Source: Acidobacteriota bacterium
GTDB lineage: Bacteria; Acidobacteriota; Terriglobia; Terriglobales; Acidobacteriaceae
Reading direction: 5' to 3'
Assembly: GCA_019351975.1 (NCBI GenBank)
Contig: JABBOG010000001.1
Location: forward strand, 84,831-140,273
DNA length: 55,443 bases
The position numbers and the translations under genes are program-made. Under the pieces are notes generated by a model. It ran no database searches. It saw only the letters and a list, made by a program, of their open reading frames with translations, and was not told where the DNA came from. Shown here piece after piece: positions 1 to 5,914 of the stretch (the stretch's first letter is position 1; the number at the start of each line of letters is the position of its first letter).

Positions 1-34
1 TCGGGTCGCCTCTTCTGCTGGTGCAGTACATTTC

Positions 35-391
35 TTACGACGCGCGCTCGACTTCGCGCAGGCGAGCAGCCTTGCCACGGAGGCCGCGAAGGTAAAAGAG
101 CTTGGAACGGCGTACTTGATAGGAACGGATTTTTTCTACCTTATCCACAACTTTGGAGTTGTAGGGGAAGATACGCTCAACACCTTGTCCGAAGCTCATT
201 TTGCGGACGGTGAAGGAGCCTTGCGGACCCTTCTTGCAGGCGATGACCATGCCTTCGAACGCCTGGAGGCGCTCTTTATCGCCCTCTTTGATCTTTACCT
301 GCACACGAATGGTGTCGCCGGCGGCGAAGTCGGGGAGGTCGGTACGCTGGAGTTTATCGGCCAGCTTCTGCATGATGGGATGGATTGACAT
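35..391 (-). CDS. rplS: 50S ribosomal protein L19
   Basis: Protein L19 sits at the interface of the 30S and 50S ribosomal subunits. The 118-residue product has the usual family length and characteristic blocks: a [16 protein letters not shown] stretch near residue 25, [11 protein letters not shown] near 45, [17 protein letters not shown] near 60 and the basic [13 protein letters not shown] tail. The ATG is preceded by AAGGAA at a suitable distance. The gene upstream on the other strand is divergent, so rplS begins its own transcription unit here instead of following trmD as in the common rpsP-rimM-trmD-rplS order. What follows rplS lies outside the window. Confidence 0.97.
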   Translation of the reverse strand: MSIHPIMQKLADKLQRTDLPDFAAGDTIRVQVKIKEGDKERLQAFEGMVIACKKGPQGSFTVRKMSFGQGVERIFPYNSKVVDKVEKIRSYQVRRSKLFYLRGLRGKAARLREVERAS

Positions 392-568
392 GATGAATTC
401 CTTACGTAAAGTCGCAGGTTCAAGTTTACATCAGATTGCAAGTTTTCGCAGGGATTTTCCACACAGATGCAGTTCCTGTGGAGCGTGGCTGCGTCCAATG
501 GAGTAGAACGCGCGACGCTTAGCGAAAAGGATTGTTTCGCACTCGCTTCCGCGGACAAGGCGTAGGCT

Positions 569-1597
569 ATGACTATGAGACAGCTTCTCGCAATCGGAAT
601 CGTGTTCGCGGGGGTTGCCGCTCCTATGTCTGCGCAGCATGGCAGCGGAGTGGCTGGCGGAGTTGGTTTTGGTGGTCGAGGCGGTGGTGCGGTTCGCGCT
701 GGAGGTGTGGCGCGGAGTGGTGCGAAGCGTGGGATGCGGCCACGTTACGGCAGTTCGGCACGAGTAATGGGGTATGGCGTAGCTGGGCGCACGTACGGCG
801 GGCCAGGAGATTCATTAGGCAGGGTCGGGGCTGTGCGGGGTGGTTCGATGCTGCCCGACCATGATCGCGATGGCGATGCCGATGGTGATGGACGACGCAG
901 AGGCTATGGGCGGGGCGGCCGTTTCGGGGAGGGCCGCGGGGGGCGTTTTGGGGAGGGCTGGGGGGGGCGAGGGATTCCGTATGCGAATCCTTATGGCTAT
1001 GGAGATGGCTATCCGCTCATGTACTCAGGTCTGACATATGCTGGCGATCTGGGGTTTGGAGACGACAACGGCTACGGCCAAGGCGCCAACGGAGATGATG
1101 GCAACGATGGGTCAGGAGACGACTCAACGCAGGGCTACAACGATCAGGCACCGGTACCTTATGCTCAGGGTGACCCGCAAGATGAAGGACCTGCGGGTTA
1201 CGCCGGGCCGAACGGATATTCGGGAGGTGGCGGAGACGGCTACGGATATGGATCGATGCCGCCCGCGGGCGCTGGGTACGGCTATGGGCCGGGGAAAGGA
1301 TCACCGAGCAGCTATGGATACGCGGTGCCTCCGGTCAACCGTGCGTTGAGTACCGCGTCGAGTCGAAGTCTGGCTTCAGCCGGCACAGGAGATGGAAGCG
1401 CGGACGCGTCCAATGCAGTGACCCTGGTGTTCAAGGATGGGCGGCCGCCAGAGACGATCCATAACTATGCGCTCACGCGGACGACGCTGTATGTGACTGA
1501 TTCGAAACCACGGGAGATAGCCGTCGACGACCTGAACCTCCCGGCAACCGAGAAGGTAAACCGCGAGGCAGGGGTCAAGTTTCAGTTGCCGGATTAG
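569..1597 (+). CDS. Secreted Gly/Tyr/Asp-rich protein of unknown function
   Basis: The 342-residue product starts with a likely signal peptide (MTMRQLLAIGIVFAGVAA, cleavage near SAQ at 20-23). The middle is low-complexity, rich in Gly, Tyr, Asp and Arg, with a DxDxDGDxDGDG acidic run near residues 95-107 that resembles calcium-binding loops. A compact, non-repetitive C-terminal domain of about 60 residues (from VTLVFKDGRPPETIHNY) looks folded; I believe this tail recurs in secreted acidobacterial proteins but cannot confirm it here. Its role is unknown; an extracellular matrix or surface protein is only a guess. It is divergent from rplS and convergent with the next gene. Confidence 0.75.
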   Translation: MTMRQLLAIGIVFAGVAAPMSAQHGSGVAGGVGFGGRGGGAVRAGGVARSGAKRGMRPRYGSSARVMGYGVAGRTYGGPGDSLGRVGAVRGGSMLPDHDRDGDADGDGRRRGYGRGGRFGEGRGGRFGEGWGGRGIPYANPYGYGDGYPLMYSGLTYAGDLGFGDDNGYGQGANGDDGNDGSGDDSTQGYNDQAPVPYAQGDPQDEGPAGYAGPNGYSGGGGDGYGYGSMPPAGAGYGYGPGKGSPSSYGYAVPPVNRALSTASSRSLASAGTGDGSADASNAVTLVFKDGRPPETIHNYALTRTTLYVTDSKPREIAVDDLNLPATEKVNREAGVKFQLPD

Positions 1598-1612
1598 TGC
1601 AATTCGTCTGCG

Positions 1613-1951
1613 CTATTTAGACTTGGCAGGCTTTACATTGGCGGGAATTTGAATCGCCAGAAGTTTGCCGGAAGTCATAGGCGTGCAGGTGCTGTACTTG
1701 GACGCGCGCGGATTTAAGGACCCGAGATCGCGGTACGTGAAGCCGTAGCTGCGGATCATCGCGCAAGGGGGGTTGAGCTGCGCTGTGAGGGTGGAACCGT
1801 TTACGTTGGGGAGGGGAACGAGGCGGTTGTTGTTTGCGGGGATGATGGTGACTTTAACGCCGGCGTTGGAGGCTGTTGCGGCTGGAGTTTGTGCTGCTGC
1901 CGTAAGCGTGAAGGCGAAGAGGCTTAGGGGTAGAAGACGGATCGGTGACAT
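1613..1951 (-). CDS. Small secreted protein of unknown function
   Basis: I use the internal ATG because it opens directly on a signal peptide (MSPIRLLPLSLFAFTLTAAAQ); an upstream in-frame ATG at 2029 would put 26 unlikely residues before it. The mature part is about 90 residues with two cysteines (in NPPCAM and YSTCTP) that could form a disulfide, and a C-terminal IPANVKPAKSK tail. I recognise no domain. The gene ends 15 bp from the end of the convergent Gly-rich protein gene. It is probably exported to the periplasm or cell surface. Confidence 0.65.
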   Translation of the reverse strand: MSPIRLLPLSLFAFTLTAAAQTPAATASNAGVKVTIIPANNNRLVPLPNVNGSTLTAQLNPPCAMIRSYGFTYRDLGSLNPRASKYSTCTPMTSGKLLAIQIPANVKPAKSK

Positions 1952-2067
1952 AGCGTGACCCTCTGCGACAAATCCTAGCGCGCGGGTGTGGAATTTGTAC
2001 AGGAAAGATTTGAAAAAGGTACGGTCCATTCGCTTATGGCGCGAATGGACTGTTCCCAGAGCGGGCG

Positions 2068-2880
2068 TTAGGGAGAAATGGGGTATTTGACTTCCTCAAG
2101 GACGACGGCGATGTCGAAGTGGTGGGTGCTGTTGGGGACATCCACCGAGCCCAGCATGACCGGCTTGCCGAGGGTCAGGAAGGATGTGCCCTGCACGACC
2201 GTCTGGCGGACGACCGGCTCTTGAACACCAGCGATGGTGCTGGGCTCTCCAAGACTGGACTGCTCGACCTTCGCCAGAAGCCGGACGCCATTGGCGAGTT
2301 CTTCCACCGATGAGTCGAAGTTCATGCCGATATCAAGATACGTGAATTGGGTCTGCAAATCGTCCCCTTTGCCCATCGAGCCCGTGGCGACGGGAATTTT
2401 GCTGCCTTCCTTCATGGAGGTATGCTGTCCGTTCAACGCGATCATGGAGAAGTGTTGCGTGCTGATCGTCTTGTTGCCGTCAAGTTCGGTGATCGTGTAG
2501 GTGAGGCGGTATGCTTTCTGCGGGCGGTCGAGTTCCGAGATGAGCTTTTCAGCCATTGCCAGTTGTTCCGGCGACGCCTGGACAACAATGGCGCTTTGGT
2601 CGAGCAGGAAATAGATCTTGTCGGTTGGGCAGAGGACATTGCGCAAGGCTGCTTGAATCTCTTCTCCACCTCTATTGCTGTTGTTTCCAAAAGTGGGATC
2701 GATGTATGGCTTGGTATTGGTAAGCTGGAAGACCTTTGTGGATACGGGAGCGGACTGCGTTTGGCAGGGGTCCTGCTGCTTGGCAGCGTCGGAGCCTTGG
2801 GCTAATGCGCAAGGTGCGGCGAGTGCGGCGGTGAGGGCAGACGCGAGGAGTGCCTTAACGAGTGTCGGTGTGCGGGTCAT
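2068..2880 (-). CDS. Secreted protein with secretin-type N-domain
   Basis: The 270-residue product has a signal peptide (MTRTPTLVKALLASALTAAL, cleavage after ALA near 27). Residues about 50-125 (KVFQLTNTKPYIDPTF to VQASPEQLAMAEKLISELDRPQK) resemble the N1/secretin_N repeat of secretins, where a short strand-helix unit ends in the D-R-P pattern. The remainder (residues 126-270) is beta-rich and lacks a secretin pore domain, so it is not a full secretin. The ATG has GGAG 8 nt upstream. It overlaps the anti-sigma-like gene by 26 bp and appears translationally coupled to it and to the ECF sigma gene, forming a three-gene regulatory/envelope cassette. The substrate or partner is unknown. Confidence 0.75.
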   Translation of the reverse strand: MTRTPTLVKALLASALTAALAAPCALAQGSDAAKQQDPCQTQSAPVSTKVFQLTNTKPYIDPTFGNNSNRGGEEIQAALRNVLCPTDKIYFLLDQSAIVVQASPEQLAMAEKLISELDRPQKAYRLTYTITELDGNKTISTQHFSMIALNGQHTSMKEGSKIPVATGSMGKGDDLQTQFTYLDIGMNFDSSVEELANGVRLLAKVEQSSLGEPSTIAGVQEPVVRQTVVQGTSFLTLGKPVMLGSVDVPNSTHHFDIAVVLEEVKYPISP

Positions 2881-3754
2881 TTGTGGCTCCGTTCTTTGCT
2901 TCCAGGATGGGTTTTTGTAGTGCGGGCGGTGCGAAAAACTTCTGAAAGGCCTCTTGATCCTGCTTGTAGAGCGCTTCGCGCTGAACCGGATTGAGCGCGG
3001 TCATCTCTTCCCTGTCGCCGGTGCGGGCAACGGCCATCAGGAGGCGCTCCTGCTCGGTGAGCGGCATGGGTGGGGCTGGGTGGCTGGGAGCGAGGGTTTC
3101 GGCGAGGGCGATGGCGTCGGGATCGGTGGAGGGTTGGGAGGCGGTGGGAGCCTCCAAGGCTAAGGCTGCGCTTTCAACGTGGGGTTGATGGTGCGGCTGG
3201 AGGTGCGGTTCTACGGCAGCGGTAGCGGCAGTCGCTGGCGCCGGACGGCCGGGGCCGGGAGCCTCAGCTGCTAAAGCCGCACTGGTCGTAGTGTGCATGC
3301 GGCGGGACTGAAGTCCCGCCCCTTCAACCGAGGCAATCGTTTGGACAGGGGGCGCGACGATGGATGCAGATGTCTGCGATGGCGCGGCATGGTGGCTGTG
3401 GACGGCCAAGATGGAGACGGCTGCAACGGCTGCGAGGGAGGTCGCGGCGAAGGCGTGGCGGTATGTCGGCGAGGAGAAGAGGCGGCTCGGCTTGATGGCG
3501 TTGAGAACCGCGGCGTAAATAGAGGGTGCGGCAGTGGCAGAAGGGGTCGTGGCGGGCGCCGGAGCGGCGGTTTCAGCGACGCGGGCTTCTGCAAGGTGGG
3601 CCTGAATACGATTTAGCAAGCGGGCTTCGATGCCAGCGGCAGGTTCAGCCTTGCGGAGACCGGCCAGCACCTGGTCGATGCGTTCGTCGGGAGTGCTGCT
3701 GACGAACGCATTGTCTGGCGGAGTGTTTGCGGGCGATTGCGGGTTGTGGGTCAT
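2855..3754 (-). CDS. Membrane protein, putative anti-sigma factor partner of the ECF sigma gene
   Basis: The start codon overlaps the stop of the ECF sigma gene (ATGA, 4 bp), the normal arrangement for a sigma/anti-sigma pair. The 299-residue product has a cytoplasmic N-terminal region (1-99), one membrane segment (about 101-119, AFAATSLAAVAAVSILAVHS) and a long Ala/Pro/His-rich outer part. It lacks the HxxxCxxC zinc motif, so it is not a ZAS-type factor and the anti-sigma role is inferred from position and topology. Residues about 142-163 are encoded by a copy of the two-hairpin palindromic repeat found between genes elsewhere in the window, so part of this protein is translated repeat DNA. 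Confidence 0.7.
   Translation of the reverse strand: MTHNPQSPANTPPDNAFVSSTPDERIDQVLAGLRKAEPAAGIEARLLNRIQAHLAEARVAETAAPAPATTPSATAAPSIYAAVLNAIKPSRLFSSPTYRHAFAATSLAAVAAVSILAVHSHHAAPSQTSASIVAPPVQTIASVEGAGLQSRRMHTTTSAALAAEAPGPGRPAPATAATAAVEPHLQPHHQPHVESAALALEAPTASQPSTDPDAIALAETLAPSHPAPPMPLTEQERLLMAVARTGDREEMTALNPVQREALYKQDQEAFQKFFAPPALQKPILEAKNGATNDPHTDTR
3267..3327. repeat. Two-hairpin palindromic repeat, copy 1 (inside a coding sequence)
   Basis: The first hairpin is GCTGC-TAAA-GCCGC (3267-3280, one mismatch). The second is the perfect GGCGGGAC-TGAA-GTCCCGCC (3301-3320) followed by CCTTCAA. The loop centres are 37 nt apart. The same layout occurs between genes at 9914, 13026 and 23543. Here it lies in frame within the putative anti-sigma gene. 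Confidence 0.75.
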
Positions 3755-4356
3755 GCTCGGCTTCCTTTCTCAAGGCGCTGGCGGAGGTGGGTGCGGGCAC
3801 GGAAGAGCAGGCCGCGGACGGCGGCTTCGGTGCGGTTGAGGACGGCGGCGATCTCGGGGGTGCTGAGGTCGTCGATGGCGGACAGCAGGAGTGCGTGGCG
3901 CTCGGCGGCGGGCAGGCGGTCGATCTCGCGGAGGACAGCGGCGATGTGGCGGGCGTCGTGGAGGGCCTGATCGGCGGGTGCGGTGCTGGAGGCGAGGGAG
4001 TGGGCGAAGGCGTCGTCGATCTGGTCTGGACGGATACGGCGGCGTCGATCTAGGGCGAGATTCCAGGCGATGCGGATGAGCCAGACGCGGAGATCGCGGA
4101 TGGTATTTAGCTCGTGGGTGCGTTGCAGGACGCGGACGAAGGTGTCTTGGACGACGTCTTCGGCTTCGGCGGTATTGTGGAGGATGGAGTGAGCGACACG
4201 GAAGAGAAGCGATGCGTGGGCATCGACGAGAGTGGCGAGATCAATCTCCGGTGCTGCTTCCTGCGGGGAGACCGACGCCACGTTCCAACCTCTTTCCCAA
4301 GCATGGCTCGATGCCATAATAGACCTCTTACTGGGACAGACGGGTGAGTGATGCAT
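3751..4356 (-). CDS. ECF-family RNA polymerase sigma factor
   Basis: The 201-residue product has the two-domain ECF layout. Sigma region 2 is at about residues 45-115 (LVDAHASLLFRVAHSIL, then AEDVVQDTFVRVLQRT, the -10 recognition/core-binding helix), and region 4 is at about 140-195 (RLPAAERHALLLSAIDDLS, then the TPEIAAVLNRTEAAVRGLLFRAR helix-turn-helix). It directs RNA polymerase to a stress or envelope regulon. An alternative start (MASSHAW) lies at 4317. It overlaps the putative anti-sigma gene by 4 bp. The target promoter is not identifiable from this sequence alone. Confidence 0.93.
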   Translation of the reverse strand: MHHSPVCPSKRSIMASSHAWERGWNVASVSPQEAAPEIDLATLVDAHASLLFRVAHSILHNTAEAEDVVQDTFVRVLQRTHELNTIRDLRVWLIRIAWNLALDRRRRIRPDQIDDAFAHSLASSTAPADQALHDARHIAAVLREIDRLPAAERHALLLSAIDDLSTPEIAAVLNRTEAAVRGLLFRARTHLRQRLEKGSRA

Positions 4357-4441
4357 TCGTTCGGTATATTTTTGTGCGGGTGCTTACGGTGCTGCTAGGC
4401 TGGAGGTGCTTTCGAAGTGAGATTTGAATAGAGGTGAAATG

Positions 4442-5038
4442 ATGCGAGTAAGGATGATGGTTGCAGCCGTGGCGTTAGGTGCTTGTTCGGTGATGGCAGG
4501 CGCGCAGATGAATATGGGAAAGATGGATTCAGGAATGAAGATGGCATCGGGTCAGATGGCTCCATCAAAAGCTTTGGATGACATGCTGAGCATGTTTGAG
4601 CACGAGATGATGGGTGTGGCGAATAAGATGCCAGCCGATAAGTTCAACTTCGCTCCAAGTGCTGCGATTTTCGCACCGGGCCAAGCGCCAAAGTTCGACA
4701 CGGTTCGCACGTTTGCAGAGCAGGCGAAGCACGTGGCAGAGGCAAACTATTACTTCTATGCAGCTGTGAGCGGACTTACGCCGGACATGGATTCAAAAAA
4801 GATTGAGGCGATGACGTCAAAGGAAGATATTGTGAGTGCGCTCGCGGGGTCATTTGCGTTTGCTCATAAAGCGATCGCTACGATCACTCCTGAAAATGCG
4901 TTTGCGACTATTAAAGGAGCGGACGGAATGCATACGCGCGTGACGCTCGCTGCGTTCGCGGTCGCGCATGGCAATGACCATTACGGACAGATGGTCGAAT
5001 ATTTGCGCATGAATGGATTAACGCCAGGCGGCATATAG
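4442..5038 (+). CDS. Secreted DinB-family protein
   Basis: I prefer the ATG at 4442 because GAGGTG lies 5 nt before it; an ATG at 4439 and a TTG at 4424 are alternatives. The product has a signal peptide (MRVRMMVAAVALGACSVMAGAQ), a Met/Lys-rich linker and a DinB-type four-helix domain: a first histidine in FEHEM, a second in EQAKHVAEANYYFY, and a third near the end in HGNDHYGQMVEYLRMNG. DinB proteins coordinate a metal with three histidines; many are thiol-dependent transferases or of unknown role. The export signal is noteworthy, because most DinB proteins are cytoplasmic. It is followed by a strong bidirectional terminator. Confidence 0.88.
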   Translation: MRVRMMVAAVALGACSVMAGAQMNMGKMDSGMKMASGQMAPSKALDDMLSMFEHEMMGVANKMPADKFNFAPSAAIFAPGQAPKFDTVRTFAEQAKHVAEANYYFYAAVSGLTPDMDSKKIEAMTSKEDIVSALAGSFAFAHKAIATITPENAFATIKGADGMHTRVTLAAFAVAHGNDHYGQMVEYLRMNGLTPGGI

Positions 5039-5056
5039 TCGGTGGGCGGTTCAAAC

Positions 5057-5087
5057 AAAAGAGCTGCCTTCACCAGGCAGCTCTTTT
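5057..5087. terminator. Bidirectional rho-independent terminator
   Basis: This is a perfect 13-bp stem, AAAAGAGCTGCCT, with a TCACC loop and its exact complement AGGCAGCTCTTTT. The A-tract on one side and T-tract on the other let it terminate both strands. It lies between the convergent DinB gene and the XRE-cupin gene. Confidence 0.93.
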
Positions 5088-5091
5088 GAAT

Positions 5092-5823
5092 TTACTGTGA
5101 GACAGTCATCGGCGCGGAGACTCTGCGATGAAGGGCGCGGCGGGGCTCACCGGTATCAGCATCGAAGCTGATGATGAGGGCTTGCGCCGGTATATTGCCG
5201 ATGCAGCTGTACGTCCGCGGGGTCTCGCCGGAAATATAGAGGACATCGCGGGCAGAGAGTTGATGGGGCTCGCCCTTGCGTTGTACCTCGAGAGAGCCCG
5301 AAAGAACGTAGACCATCTCAACACCGGGGTATTGCTTAGGATGAAACGCTGCCCGCTCTTCTCCAGGGAGAAATTCGGCCATACACGGGCGGAGACCGCC
5401 TTCTGGGATGAGAATGCCAAAGCTTTCGGCGATGTAATCGGGCGTCGGACCACCTACAGGAAGCCGAACGCGGTCTTTGCGCCGCTGGACTCTGAAGACG
5501 CGGGCCTCACCGGAGTCGAAGAAGTACGAGAGATCTTTGTCGAAGACCAGCGAGATCCTGGCGAGATTACGCAGTGTAGGAACGACGCGCCCTGTCTCGA
5601 GTTGTGACAGAAAGCTGGCTGAAAGACCTGTTTTACGCCCTAATTCGACGAGACCCATGGAACGTTTGAGGCGGAGCTTTTTGATGCGCGCACCAAGGTG
5701 GGCAACGGTGAGGAGGTCCTCGGCCGCGTTTGGGTCGACGGATGAAATTTCATTTGGTTCGGCGCTCGCGGGTGCGGATACTTCCTGGGTGACAACCTTC
5801 GTTTTTGCTGGTGCTTTGGGCAT
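5092..5823 (-). CDS. XRE-family transcriptional regulator with C-terminal cupin domain
   Basis: Residues about 38-95 form an XRE helix-turn-helix (ARIKKLRLKRSMGLVELGRK, TGLSASFLSQLETGRVVPTL). Residues about 150-225 form a cupin ligand or sensor domain (HPKQYPGVEMVYVLSGSLEV, LSARDVLYISGETPRTYSCIG). This class senses a small molecule and represses or activates amino acid, polyamine or antibiotic-related genes. Two adjacent ATGs exist; GGAGG is 4 nt from the one at 5823 and only 1 nt from that at 5826, so I use 5823. No obvious target gene is adjacent. Its upstream region has TGTGG/CCACA arms that might be an autoregulatory site. Confidence 0.9.
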   Translation of the reverse strand: MPKAPAKTKVVTQEVSAPASAEPNEISSVDPNAAEDLLTVAHLGARIKKLRLKRSMGLVELGRKTGLSASFLSQLETGRVVPTLRNLARISLVFDKDLSYFFDSGEARVFRVQRRKDRVRLPVGGPTPDYIAESFGILIPEGGLRPCMAEFLPGEERAAFHPKQYPGVEMVYVLSGSLEVQRKGEPHQLSARDVLYISGETPRTYSCIGNIPAQALIISFDADTGEPRRALHRRVSAPMTVSQ

Positions 5824-5914
5824 CATGCCTCCACTGTGGAACCACTTTATTTTAGTGCGACCACATTATGATGCGATGTGCTGGTAAATGGCTCATGCGT
5901 TTGGTTCCTGTTAT

